Shown: piece after piece, positions 1-7,283 of the stretch | How the letters are laid out: every line of letters starts with the position of its first letter | Position numbering within the stretch: the stretch's first letter is position 1 | NCBI GenBank assembly: GCA_038232655.1 | Contig: JBBSNM010000083.1 | Coordinates: 1 to 11,728, forward strand | DNA from: JACCVL01 sp038232655 | Lineage (GTDB): Bacteria > Actinomycetota > Actinomycetes > Propionibacteriales > Nocardioidaceae | DNA: 11,728 bases | Direction: 5' to 3' | Notes under the pieces: model-generated | Told to the model about the DNA's origin: nothing | What the model saw: the letters and a program-made list of their open reading frames with translations, nothing else | Database searches by the model: none | Made by a program: the position numbers and the translations under genes

Positions 1-339
1 CACGTCGGCGGTCTGCGCCAGCAGCAGCGCGTTGTTGGCCGCGTCGTCCTTGGCCCGGCCCGACCAGCGGGCGGACAACACGCCGGGCATGCCGTTCAGC
101 GCATCGACGCACAGCCCGGAGTCGTCGGCGAGCGCGGGCAGGCCGGTCGCGGTGAGCGCTGCCCGGGCCTTGATCAGCGCATTGGCCTCGAACGTCGCCT
201 CGGTCTCGGCCGGCTCGTCATACGCCGCGACGTCGTCCAGCCCGAGCACCTCGATGCCGGGCAGGCGCGGCTCGGCGATGCGGCGCAGCTCGGCCAGCTT
301 GCCCGCGTTGCGGGTGGCGAGCACGACGCGGGGGCTCAC
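1..339 (-). CDS. rdgB: dITP/XTP pyrophosphatase (RdgB/HAM1 family), 3' part missing at window edge
   Basis: This enzyme hydrolyses non-canonical purine nucleoside triphosphates (dITP, XTP) to the monophosphate and pyrophosphate, keeping deaminated bases out of DNA and RNA; it is cytosolic. The 113 visible residues show the family signatures in order: the N-terminal ATRNAGK nucleotide-binding motif (residues 8-14), FEANALIKA (50-58), ADDSGLCVDAL (71-81) containing the catalytic aspartate (D73), and PGVLSARWSG (85-94). About 200 residues are usual, so roughly the C-terminal 40% lies outside the window. The start is the GTG at 339, because an in-frame TGA lies at 358-360 and the only other nearby GTG (350) is out of frame. 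No strong Shine-Dalgarno sequence is seen; translation is probably coupled to rph, whose stop lies 30 bases upstream. The rph-rdgB order is a known actinobacterial arrangement. Confidence 0.95.
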   Translation of the reverse strand, partial: MSPRVVLATRNAGKLAELRRIAEPRLPGIEVLGLDDVAAYDEPAETEATFEANALIKARAALTATGLPALADDSGLCVDALNGMPGVLSARWSGRAKDDAANNALLLAQTADV

Positions 340-369
340 GGGCAGCTCACTGGCGGGTCACAGCGTCGC

Positions 370-1119
370 TCAACGGGGCATCAGCGGCTCCGCCAGCGCC
401 TCGCCTTGGATGCGGGTCAGGTCGGCGCAGCCGCGAGCGGCCAGCTCGAGCAGCCGGTCCAGCACCGCCTTGTCGAACGGGTCGCCCTCGGCGGTGCCCT
501 GCACCTCGACGAAGCGGCCGTCACCGGTCATCACCACGTTCATGTCGGTGTCGGCGCGCACGTCCTGCTCGTACTCGAGGTCCAGCACCGGCTCGCCGTC
601 CACCACACCGACCGAGATGGCCGCCACCGACCCGGTCAACGGCTCGCCCTTGAGCGCACCCTGGGTGCGCAGCCCGCTCACCGCATCGGCAAGGGCGACG
701 TAGGCGCCGGTGATGGCGGCCGTGCGGGTGCCGCCGTCGGCCTGCAAGACGTCGCAGTCGACGACGATGGTGTTCTCGCCCAGCGCCCTGGTGTCCACGA
801 CGGCGCGCAGCGAGCGGCCGACCAGCCGCGAGATCTCGTGCGTGCGCCCGCCGATCTTGCCCCGCACCGACTCGCGGTCCGACCGGGTGTGCGTCGCCCG
901 TGGCAGCATCGCGTACTCGCCGGTCACCCACCCCTGACCGGACCCGCGGCGCCACCGGGGCACCCCCTCGGTGGCGCTGGCCGCGCACAGCACCCGGGTG
1001 CGGCCGAACTCCACCAGCACCGAGCCCTCCGCGTGGTCCAGCCAGCCGCGGGTGACGCGCACCGGCCGCAGCTGGTCGGGAGGTCGGGCAGCTGCTGCGG
1101 GTGTTTCGGTCTGGGTCAT
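370..1119 (-). CDS. rph: Ribonuclease PH
   Basis: RNase PH is a phosphorolytic 3'-5' exoribonuclease that trims the 3' ends of tRNA precursors and other RNAs, working as a hexameric ring in the cytosol. The 249-residue product has the usual length (about 240-250). Visible signatures: RPVRVTRGW near the N terminus, GQGWVTGEYAMLPRAT, GRSLRAVVD (to residue 109, containing the phosphate-binding arginine), DCDVLQADGGTRTAAITGA, and DTDMNVVMT, with D192 in the catalytic aspartate position. The ATG at 1119 is chosen because it gives a family-typical N terminus (MTQTETPAAAARPPDQLRPVRV). A GTG at 1164 would add 15 Arg/Ala-rich residues with no homology-like content. Upstream of the ATG the Shine-Dalgarno is weak (purine-rich AGG segments only). 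It is the first gene of an rph-rdgB minus-strand unit and is divergent from the gene at 1394. Confidence 0.95.
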   Translation of the reverse strand: MTQTETPAAAARPPDQLRPVRVTRGWLDHAEGSVLVEFGRTRVLCAASATEGVPRWRRGSGQGWVTGEYAMLPRATHTRSDRESVRGKIGGRTHEISRLVGRSLRAVVDTRALGENTIVVDCDVLQADGGTRTAAITGAYVALADAVSGLRTQGALKGEPLTGSVAAISVGVVDGEPVLDLEYEQDVRADTDMNVVMTGDGRFVEVQGTAEGDPFDKAVLDRLLELAARGCADLTRIQGEALAEPLMPR

Positions 1120-1206
1120 GACGGCGAGCCTAGCCAGCCTTCGCCCAGCCCCGGTCCGTGGCACGTGCGGTTAACGGCCCGCCGATCCCGCGGCCAGAAC
1201 CGACCG

Positions 1207-1228
1207 TTCGCGCGACCTTCGCGCGACC
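1207..1228. repeat. Two tandem 11-bp copies in the rph/DUF3618 divergent spacer
   Basis: TTCGCGCGACC occurs twice in perfect tandem (1207-1217 and 1218-1228), followed by the 8-bp palindrome GCGATCGC at 1237-1244. The 274-bp spacer between the divergent starts at 1119 and 1394 should hold promoters for both directions, and these repeats are the only conspicuous structure I see there. An 11-bp period matches about one helical turn, so a regulator site is possible, but GC-rich simple sequence is an equally good explanation. Confidence 0.3.
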
Positions 1229-1393
1229 TGAGGTGAGCGATCGCGAGGCGGCACGCGGGTGCTGGTGCGCGACCCGGTGGCACCGTGGAAGGATGGGCGA
1301 TCGACCGCGACGCACGGCGCGGGACGCAGACACGCCCACTGATACCGACAGACACAGGCGCCGCACCCGCAGCGCACCGACCGAGGAGGACTC

Positions 1394-1669
1394 GTGGCCG
1401 CAGGGGCGAACCCGCCGACGGGCGAGCAGACGCCGGAGCAGATCGTCCGCGACATCGAGGGCACCCGCGAGCAGCTCGCACGGACCGTCGACGCGCTGGT
1501 CGACCGCACCAGCCCCAAGAACGTGGCCGCACGCACGCTCGCGAGCGTCAAGGCCGCGTTCTTCGCTCCGGACGGGTCGCCGCGCCTCGACCAGTTCGCC
1601 AAGGCTGGCGGTGCGGTGGTCGGCGTGGTCGCCGTCGTGGTGGTGCTGCGCCGCGTCGTTGGCGACTGA
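1394..1669 (+). CDS. DUF3618-type small membrane-anchored protein
   Basis: A 91-residue protein. The middle part (about residues 12-42: EQTPEQIVRDIEGTREQLART followed by VDALVDRTSP) matches the DUF3618 family, whose hallmark is a helix with I-x-x-TREQLA-x-TVDAL. The C terminus (about 70-87, GGAVVGVVAVVVVLRRVV) is a short hydrophobic segment ending in arginines, consistent with one membrane anchor with the N-terminal helix in the cytoplasm. The biochemical function of the family is unknown to me; I do not assign one. The GTG start at 1394 is supported by a strong GAGGAGG-type Shine-Dalgarno ending about six bases upstream. It is the first gene of a plus-strand run; the GroES-like gene starts 27 bases after its stop. 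Confidence 0.85.
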   Translation: MAAGANPPTGEQTPEQIVRDIEGTREQLARTVDALVDRTSPKNVAARTLASVKAAFFAPDGSPRLDQFAKAGGAVVGVVAVVVVLRRVVGD

Positions 1670-1696
1670 CGCCCGCGGCGACGAGGTCGGGGGGTC

Positions 1697-2032
1697 GTGG
1701 TGAGCGGTTCCGATCCCGACGGGCTCCCCATCCGGATGCTGCATGACCGGCTGCTGGCGAGCCTCGACCAGGAGGCCGGCGAGCGGCGGTCCAGCGCGGG
1801 CATCGTCATCCCGGCGACGGCGTCGGTGGGACGGCGGCTGGCGTGGGCGAAGGTGTGCGCGGCCGGCCAGAACGTCCGGACGGTGCAGCCGGGCGACCGG
1901 GTGCTGTTTGACCCTGCGGACAAGGCGGACGTCGAGGTGCGAGGGGTGGGGTACGTGCTGCTGCGCGAGCGCGACCTGCACGCGGTGGCGGCCGAACGGA
2001 TCGAGGCTGGCCAGACCGGCCTCTACCTGTAG
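1697..2032 (+). CDS. GroES-like (cpn10 fold) protein without a GroEL neighbour
   Basis: A 111-residue protein resembling the cpn10 co-chaperonin family. It begins with the strand/loop order of GroES (PIRMLHDRLLASLDQ), then has a mobile-loop-like segment (residues 29-39, ERRSSAGIVIP) in which I36-V37-I38 corresponds to the hydrophobic tripeptide that GroES uses to dock on GroEL. It continues with WAKVCAAGQN, VQPGDRVLFDPADKADVEV and YVLLRERDLHAV, the typical C-terminal beta-barrel strands. Length is slightly above the usual 95-105. No groEL is adjacent, and the neighbours are a DUF3618 gene and a FUSC transporter, so it is probably a paralogue rather than the main co-chaperonin. Two adjacent GTG codons (1697, 1700) can serve as start; the G-rich Shine-Dalgarno at 1689-1694 is better spaced for 1700, which would shorten the product by one residue. 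Confidence 0.8.
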   Translation: MVSGSDPDGLPIRMLHDRLLASLDQEAGERRSSAGIVIPATASVGRRLAWAKVCAAGQNVRTVQPGDRVLFDPADKADVEVRGVGYVLLRERDLHAVAAERIEAGQTGLYL

Positions 2033-2048
2033 CGGTGCGAGTACGACC

Positions 2049-3143
2049 GTGAGCATCCCCGACGCCACCTGGACACCGCGACGCGAATGGCGGCGGCGTA
2101 CCCACGAGCTGCGTACCAGCGGCCTGGTCATCGTCCAGATCTGCCTCGCGGCGACGCTGGCGTGGCTGATCGCCACCCGGCTGGCCGGCCACCCGCAGCC
2201 GTTCTTCGCCCCGATCGCGGCCGTGATCACCGTCACGTCGGCGCTCGGCCACCGCCGCTGGATCCTGGTCGAGCTTGCCGCGGGGGTGGCGATCGGCGTC
2301 TTCGTCGGAGAGCTGTTCCTCGGGCTGATCGGCCGCGGCAGCTGGCAGCTGGCGCTGGTCATCGCGATCGCCGCATCGCTCGCGGTGCTGCTCGACATCG
2401 GCCGGCTGGCGACGATCCAGGCCTGCACCTCGGCCATCTTGCTGGTGACGGTCCTCCCCGCCGCGACCACCGTGCAGCAGATCGCCGTTGACCGGTTCGT
2501 CGACGCGCTGATTGGTGGTGCCGTCGGTCTGCTCGTCAGCACCGCGCTCGCCCCCGACCCGGTGGGCGAGCTGGAGCGGGACGCCAACGCGGTTCTCAGC
2601 GAGCTCGCCGACCTGCTCGGATCGGCTGCCACCGCGCTGCGTTGGGGAGACCCGGGGGTGGCGTGGACGGCGCTGCAGCAGGGGCGCGCGCTGGAGGGGC
2701 CGCTTCGCAGCCTCGGCGACACGGCGGCGTCGTCGCAAGAGTTGGCGCGGATCTCTCCGCTGCGCTGGCGCCAGCGCGAGCACGTGCTGCTCTACACCCG
2801 GTCGCTGCGCTACGTCGACCACGCCGTACGCGACGCTAGGGTGCTCACCCGGCGCATCGAGGCGATGCTGCGGCGCGGCTACACCGACGGGGTGGCGGTC
2901 GCGCCGGCGCTGCAGCAGCTGGCCGGCGCGGTCCGGCTGTTCGCCGACGACCTGGCCGAGCAGGACCGCTTCGACGAGGTGCGCGCGACGCTGGTCGGCG
3001 TGTCCCGCCGGGCCACGGACGCCCTGACCGGCGAGGCCTCACTCGGGCTCACCGTCGTGGTCGCGCAGACCCGGGCGCTGGCCGCCGACCTGCTGTACGC
3101 CACCGGTACCACCTCCGACGAGATGGACAAGCTGCTGGACTAG
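2049..3143 (+). CDS. FUSC family membrane protein (aromatic acid exporter-like)
   Basis: A 364-residue predicted inner-membrane protein. Residues 1-24 are basic and cytoplasmic (WTPRREWRRRTHELRTS). A membrane block follows with hydrophobic segments at about 26-46, 50-66, 72-94, 99-115, 120-137 and 150-168. It includes the family-like HPQPFFAPIAAVITV and RFVDALIGGAVGLLVS stretches typical of FUSC/aromatic acid exporter proteins. Residues 170-364 form a soluble, helical, charged C-terminal domain. Known members (p-hydroxybenzoic acid efflux proteins and relatives) export aromatic acids or small organic anions; the substrate here cannot be read from sequence. The GTG at 2049 is selected because it lies just upstream of the basic N terminus and 16 bases after the stop of the GroES-like gene; its Shine-Dalgarno is weak, suggesting translational coupling. 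It is the last gene of the 1394-3143 run, whose end coincides with a strong inverted repeat. Confidence 0.85.
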   Translation: MSIPDATWTPRREWRRRTHELRTSGLVIVQICLAATLAWLIATRLAGHPQPFFAPIAAVITVTSALGHRRWILVELAAGVAIGVFVGELFLGLIGRGSWQLALVIAIAASLAVLLDIGRLATIQACTSAILLVTVLPAATTVQQIAVDRFVDALIGGAVGLLVSTALAPDPVGELERDANAVLSELADLLGSAATALRWGDPGVAWTALQQGRALEGPLRSLGDTAASSQELARISPLRWRQREHVLLYTRSLRYVDHAVRDARVLTRRIEAMLRRGYTDGVAVAPALQQLAGAVRLFADDLAEQDRFDEVRATLVGVSRRATDALTGEASLGLTVVVAQTRALAADLLYATGTTSDEMDKLLD

Positions 3144-3196
3144 ACGGCATGCGGTGACCCCGCCACAGCGACGGGTCACCGCATCCCGTCTAGTCC
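3137..3196 (+). terminator. Long stem-loop spanning the FUSC stop codon, probable terminator
   Basis: Arms 3137-3160 and 3173-3196 are reverse complements over 24 bp with one mismatch (3148 against 3185); the loop is 12 bases (3161-3172). The 5' arm contains the last sense codon and the TAG stop of the FUSC gene. No T-tract follows, which is common for terminators of high-GC actinomycetes. The next gene starts at 3372, so the position fits termination of the 1394-3143 unit. The perfection and length of the arms exceed a minimal terminator, so a recombination or protein-binding role is possible. Confidence 0.65.
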
Positions 3197-3371
3197 GCGT
3201 CCGCCCCGACGCAGCTTCCGCGGGGTTCGCCGTAGCGTCGGAGTGTCGGGGGAGTGATGCTGTAGCGTCGGCCGGTGACCCGCACCCTCGGATGATCGGA
3301 GGAGCGGAAATTTCTTGGTGTGCGTACCGGGTTGTCCCGGCTACACCCGAACCGACGGCAGGGAGCCGCGC

Positions 3372-3545
3372 ATGGACATGTTCGCGTCGATGACGATGCC
3401 GGCGATCTTCTTCACCGGCCTGCTGGTGCTGGTCGTGCTGGGCGTCGCGCTCTACGTCGTGGTGCGGCTTGCGGGCCAGCGTCGGGCCGACGCCGAGCAC
3501 CACCCGCGCGATCCCGCGCCCCGTACGGACCGCGACCCGCGCTGA
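3372..3545 (+). CDS. Small single-span membrane protein, function unknown
   Basis: A 57-residue product. After MDMFASMTMP comes one strongly hydrophobic segment (about residues 11-34, AIFFTGLLVLVVLGVALYVV followed by VRLA) and a hydrophilic, Arg/Asp/His/Pro-rich tail (QRRADAEHHPRDPAPRTDRDPR), predicted cytoplasmic. The ATG at 3372 is chosen because a purine-rich Shine-Dalgarno (GGCAGGGAG, 3357-3365) sits about 7 bases upstream. A TTG at 3315 is in frame but would add an unconvincing 19-residue extension. I do not recognise a family. It lies 158 bases before the first GTPase gene on the same strand, so co-expression with the GTPase pair is possible but not shown. Codon use looks like that of its neighbours (high third-position GC), and its hydrophobic profile makes it more than a chance reading frame. 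Confidence 0.7.
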   Translation: MDMFASMTMPAIFFTGLLVLVVLGVALYVVVRLAGQRRADAEHHPRDPAPRTDRDPR

Positions 3546-3609
3546 GGATCCAGCGGCACCGGCTGTCTCGCAGGCGCGACCGGCCGGGGGGACGGGCGCG
3601 TACGAACGT

Positions 3610-3624
3610 GCCGGCCAGGCCGGC
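3610..3624. other. Short perfect palindrome upstream of the GTPase pair
   Basis: GCCGGCC-A-GGCCGGC, seven-base arms around a single A (as RNA, six pairs and a three-base loop). It lies 65 bases after the stop of the small membrane protein and 80 bases before the first GTPase start. It could be a weak terminator or an operator; in DNA this GC-rich it may also be chance. Confidence 0.3.
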
Positions 3625-3703
3625 TCCACTACGCTGAGCGAGCAGGCGGGGCCGGCCGGGGCCGCGCCGCGAGGTGGGTCGGGCACCGGACGGAGGAGGC
3701 GCG

Positions 3704-5425
3704 GTGACGTCGTCGGCGGCCGCACCGCACCTGCACTCCGCGCTGGTCGATCTGCGCGACGCGCTGTGGGCAGCCCCGCTCGGGCTGGACGTGCCCGAGG
3801 CGCAGGCACAACGGCAGGATCGCCAGGAGATGGTCCACCAGCTCGACGACTACGTCCTGCCGAGGGTGGTGCGGCTGGACGCCCCGCTGCTCGCCGTGGT
3901 CGGCGGTTCCACCGGTGCGGGCAAGTCCACCCTGGTTAACTCCCTCATGGGCCGTCCCGTCAGCCAGGCCGGCGTGCTGCGGCCCACCACCCGTTCACCG
4001 GTGCTGGTGCACAACCCTGCCGACGCGCACTGGTTCGGCCCTGACCGCATCCTGCCCGAGCTGGCGCGCACGACGGCGCCGACTGCCGACGCCGGTGCGC
4101 TGCACCTGGTCGCCAGCGCCGCGATGCCGAGCGGGTTGGCGCTGCTGGACGCCCCCGACGTCGACTCCGTCGAGCGGGCGAACCGCACCCTGGCCAGCCA
4201 GCTGCTCGCCGCGGCCGACCTGTGGCTGTTCACCACCTCGGCGGCACGCTACGCCGACCAGGTGCCGTGGGGGTTCCTGCGGACCGCGGCCGAGCGCAGC
4301 ACCGCGATCGCGATCGTGCTCGACCGCACCGCGCCCACCGCCGTGGAAGAGATCCGTGCGCACCTGCAGCAGATGCTGACCGACCAGGGTCTGCGCGGCA
4401 CCCGGCTGTTCGTGGTGCCCGAGTCCACCGTCGACGTCGAGGGGCTGCTGCCTCGCGACGCGGTCGCCGAGGTGCGCAGCTGGCTCGCCAGCATCGCCTC
4501 CGACTCCGCCGCTCGCACCCGCATCATCCAGCAGACGCTGAGCGGTGCCGTCCGGCAGCTGGTGCGCCGGGGCGCCGCGCTCGGCGACGCCGTCGAGGAG
4601 CAGCAGCGCACCGCCGAGCGGCTGCGCGGCGACGTGCAGTCGGCCTACGAGCAGGCGGTCGCCGAGGTCGCTCGCGGCACCGGGGACGGCACCCTGCTGC
4701 GGGGGGAGGTGCTGGCGCGGTGGCAGGAGTTCGTCGGCGCCGGTGAGCTGACCCGCAAGCTCGAGCTGGGGGTGGGGCGGCTACGCGACTGGGCGCTGGC
4801 GGCCGTGCGCGGCCGCCAGCCCGCCGCCGCACCGGTCGAGCAGGCGGTCCAGCACGGTCTGCACACCATGCTGGTCGAGCAGGCCGAGGCCGCGGCGGAG
4901 CGCGCGGAGGCCCGCTGGGCCGCCAGTGACGCCGGCCGGTCGTTGCTGAGGCAGGCACCGCAGCTCGGGCGCGCCACCCGCGGGCTGGGTGAGCAGGCCG
5001 AGCAGGCGGTGCGCGACTGGCAGAGCGCGATCGTCGACCTGGTGCGCAAGGAGGGCGCCGACAAGCGCTCGACGGCGCGGGTGCTCGCCTACGGCATCAA
5101 TGGGCTCGGGGTCGCGCTGATGGTCGTGGTGTTCGTGCACACCGCCGGCCTCACCGGGGCCGAGGCCGGGGTCGCGGGCAGCACCGCCGTCATCGCGCAG
5201 AAGGTCTTGGAGGCGGTCTTCGGCGACCAGGCCGTCCGCTCGCTCGCCGACCGGGCGCATGCCGACCTGATCGCTCGCGCCGAACGGCTGCTCGCCAGTG
5301 AACGGGACCGCTTTCTGGTGCTGCTGGACGAGCATGCCGGTGCGGCCTGCTCGTCCGGCTCCGAGCAGCCGTTGCGGGCCGCCGTACGCCGCCTCGACAC
5401 AGTCCGTCCGCAGGTGGTTGCGTGA
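3704..5425 (+). CDS. Membrane-associated GTPase, first of a coupled pair (dynamin/YfjP-like)
   Basis: A 573-residue predicted GTPase. G1 (P-loop) is GSTGAGKS at residues 68-75. A switch-I-like RPTT occupies 93-96. G3 is LLDAPDVDS, with D149-A-P-D152 in place of DxxG. At the expected G4 position there is VLDRTAP (205-211) instead of NKxD, so guanine recognition is not canonical. A long helical region with charged heptad-like stretches (about 285-320) follows, then a hydrophobic segment at about 460-482, a weaker one at 486-508, and a C-terminal helical tail. This architecture (N-terminal G domain, helical middle, late membrane segments) resembles bacterial dynamin-like and YfjP-type GTPases, suggesting a role in membrane remodelling; that is inference. 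The start is the GTG at 3704, with GGAGGAGG at 3692-3699 just upstream; a GTG at 3674 would add ten residues without a ribosome site. It overlaps the next gene by four bases (GTGA). Confidence 0.8.
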   Translation: MTSSAAAPHLHSALVDLRDALWAAPLGLDVPEAQAQRQDRQEMVHQLDDYVLPRVVRLDAPLLAVVGGSTGAGKSTLVNSLMGRPVSQAGVLRPTTRSPVLVHNPADAHWFGPDRILPELARTTAPTADAGALHLVASAAMPSGLALLDAPDVDSVERANRTLASQLLAAADLWLFTTSAARYADQVPWGFLRTAAERSTAIAIVLDRTAPTAVEEIRAHLQQMLTDQGLRGTRLFVVPESTVDVEGLLPRDAVAEVRSWLASIASDSAARTRIIQQTLSGAVRQLVRRGAALGDAVEEQQRTAERLRGDVQSAYEQAVAEVARGTGDGTLLRGEVLARWQEFVGAGELTRKLELGVGRLRDWALAAVRGRQPAAAPVEQAVQHGLHTMLVEQAEAAAERAEARWAASDAGRSLLRQAPQLGRATRGLGEQAEQAVRDWQSAIVDLVRKEGADKRSTARVLAYGINGLGVALMVVVFVHTAGLTGAEAGVAGSTAVIAQKVLEAVFGDQAVRSLADRAHADLIARAERLLASERDRFLVLLDEHAGAACSSGSEQPLRAAVRRLDTVRPQVVA

Positions 5426-7107
5426 GCGTGCAGGCGGTGACCGCTGGCGCCCGCCGGATGCTCGGTCGCACCGGTCGGACGGAGCCGAGCACCGTCGACC
5501 GCGCGGGCGCGCTGCAGGAGGCCACGACGGCGGCACGCGGCCGGCTGGACGACGGCGTACTCGACCACGCCGACGACGTGGTGCACCGGGCGCAGGCGCG
5601 GCTGCGGCTGTCCGGCGAGCACACCGTCGTCGCGCTGGCCGGTGCCACCGGGTCGGGCAAGTCGTCGCTGTTCAACCGGCTGGTCGGCCTCGAGCTGGCC
5701 ACGGTGGGCGTGCGCCGTCCCACCACCGCACGGACGCTGGCGTGCACCTGGTCACCGGCGGGTGCCGACGAGCTGCTCGGGTGGCTCGGGATCGACGACC
5801 GGCACCAGTCGACCCAGCGCAGTGCCCTCGACGGCACCACACCCGCCGACGACGACGGGCTGCACGGCCTGGTGCTGCTTGACCTGCCCGACCACGACTC
5901 GACCCAGGTGGACCATCACGTCGAGATGGCCCGGCTGGTCGACCATGCCGACCTGCTGGTGTGGGTGCTCGACCCGCAGAAGTACGCCGACCTCGCCGTG
6001 CACGAGCGCTTCCTGCGCCCGATGGCGCCGCATGCCGAGGTGATGCTCGTCGTGCTCAACCACGTCGACGCGCTGACACCCGAGCAGCGCGACGACACGC
6101 TGGCCGATGTTCGCCGGCTGCTGGACGCCGATGGGCTGAGCGCCGTGCCGCTGCTGGCCACCTCGGCAGCCACCGGTGAGGGCATCGGCGAGCTCACCGA
6201 GATCCTGACCGAACGGGTCGCCGCCAAGCGGGCGCTGCGGCAGCGGCTGGATGCCGACCTGCGGCTGGCCGCCGAGTCGGTGCGGGCCGAGCACCGCGGG
6301 CCTGGCTCGGCCGGCGAGGTGGCCAACCTCGACGACGGCGACCGGGCCGCCCTCGTTCGGGCGCTGGCGGCTGCCGCCGGGGTCCCCACCGTCACCCGGG
6401 CGCTGGAGCGCGCCGTGGCCGCGCGCGCCCGCCAGGACACCGGCTGGCCGCCCACCCGGTGGCTGCAGCGGCTGCGGCGTGACGAGCTGCGAGACCTGCG
6501 GCTGGCAACCGCGGACGGTTCCGCCGGGCTGGTGCACTCGTCGCTGCCCGGTGCGACGCCGGTGCAGCGGGCCGGCGTCGACTCCGCGGTGCGGCAGGTC
6601 GCGGACCGGGCGTCCGCGGGCTTCGCCCGGCCGTGGGCAGACGCCGTACGTCGGGCGTCGACCAGCCGGCGCGACGAGCTGCCGGACGCTCTGGACCAGG
6701 CCGTCGTCGGCACCGATCTCGACCTCACCCGCCGCGGCTGGTGGTGGACGCCGGTGCGGGTGCTGCAGTGGGTGCTGCTCGCCTGCGCGGTCGTGGGGCT
6801 GGTCTGGCTGCTCGGGTTGGCCGCCCTCGGTTGGCTGCAGCTGCCGCTGCCCGAGACCCCGCGCACCGAGGGCATTCCGACGCCGACCCTGCTGCTCGTG
6901 GCCGGCGTGCTACTCGGCATCGTGCTGGCCGCGGTGAGCCGGCTCGCGGCTCGCGGCTCGGCGCGTCGGCGGGCGCGGGTCGCCGAGCGCGCGTTGCATG
7001 CCTCGGTGGCCACCGTGGCCGACACCCATGTCGTGGCGCCGGTGCGGGCCGAGCTGGACCGGCACGACCGGGTGGGCGCCGCGCTGCAGTCGGCCGTGCG
7101 CGGCTGA
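5422..7107 (+). CDS. Membrane-associated GTPase, second of a coupled pair
   Basis: A 561-residue protein built like its upstream neighbour but with a more complete GTPase motif set: G1 GATGSGKS (74-81), switch-I RRPTT (98-102), G3 LLDLPDHDS with D154-L-P-D157 instead of DxxG, G4 NHVD (213-216), and a G5-like TSAA (247-250). A helical middle region (about 260-440) follows, then two clear transmembrane segments (about 445-472, preceded by WWWTPVRV, and about 488-511), then an Arg-rich cytoplasmic tail. The two spans are separated by a short Pro-rich loop, so both the G domain and the tail would be cytoplasmic. The GTG start at 5422 overlaps the previous stop (GTGA), a sign of translational coupling and stoichiometric production. 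The paired arrangement suggests a heterodimer or hetero-oligomer at the membrane. The Der/EngA GTPases also contain two G domains but lack membrane spans, so they are not a match. Confidence 0.8.
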   Translation: MSVQAVTAGARRMLGRTGRTEPSTVDRAGALQEATTAARGRLDDGVLDHADDVVHRAQARLRLSGEHTVVALAGATGSGKSSLFNRLVGLELATVGVRRPTTARTLACTWSPAGADELLGWLGIDDRHQSTQRSALDGTTPADDDGLHGLVLLDLPDHDSTQVDHHVEMARLVDHADLLVWVLDPQKYADLAVHERFLRPMAPHAEVMLVVLNHVDALTPEQRDDTLADVRRLLDADGLSAVPLLATSAATGEGIGELTEILTERVAAKRALRQRLDADLRLAAESVRAEHRGPGSAGEVANLDDGDRAALVRALAAAAGVPTVTRALERAVAARARQDTGWPPTRWLQRLRRDELRDLRLATADGSAGLVHSSLPGATPVQRAGVDSAVRQVADRASAGFARPWADAVRRASTSRRDELPDALDQAVVGTDLDLTRRGWWWTPVRVLQWVLLACAVVGLVWLLGLAALGWLQLPLPETPRTEGIPTPTLLLVAGVLLGIVLAAVSRLAARGSARRRARVAERALHASVATVADTHVVAPVRAELDRHDRVGAALQSAVRG

Positions 7108-7120
7108 GCCGCACCCTGCC

Positions 7121-7164
7121 CGGTTTGGCCCGGCCCGGTTTGGCCCGCCCCGGTTGGCCCGGAC
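7121..7164. repeat. 15-bp tandem repeat, three copies, after the GTPase pair
   Basis: Units start at 7121 (CGGTTTGGCCCGGCC), 7136 (CGGTTTGGCCCGCCC) and 7151 (CGGTTGGCCCGGAC, one base short). They begin 14 bases after the stop of the second GTPase and lie in the spacer between convergent genes. I see no coding content. A polymerase-slippage repeat is the simplest explanation; the array could affect the 3' end of the GTPase transcript. Confidence 0.7.
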
Positions 7165-7165
7165 G

Positions 7166-7182
7166 GGTGGGCCCTGCCCACC
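7166..7182 (+). terminator. Hairpin downstream of the GTPase pair
   Basis: GGTGGGC-CCT-GCCCACC, a perfect seven-bp GC-rich stem with a three-base loop, 58 bases after the stop of the second GTPase gene and just after the 15-bp tandem repeat. There is no T-tract. Its position between convergent genes fits a terminator for the plus-strand operon. Confidence 0.5.
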
Positions 7183-7283
7183 GGCGGCGGGTCGCTCACT
7201 CGGTTCGGTCCGCACCTTTGCACGTGTTGGCGCGGTGCTCTTGGGACCGAGTGACGCGCCAAGCCCCCCCGGGGCGGTGGGCC

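Noticed and set aside
1120..1164. Extended GTG start for RNase PH at 1164
   Set aside because: The extra 15 residues do not resemble the family N terminus, and the ATG at 1119 gives the usual length.
1130..2722. 530-codon open frame on the minus strand
   Set aside because: It lies antisense to three well-supported plus-strand genes with recognisable domains; its product is low-complexity Ser/Arg/Pro sequence, as expected for a shadow frame in GC-rich DNA.
3315..3371. TTG start extending the small membrane protein
   Set aside because: The ATG at 3372 has a better-spaced ribosome site, and the extension lacks any sensible features.
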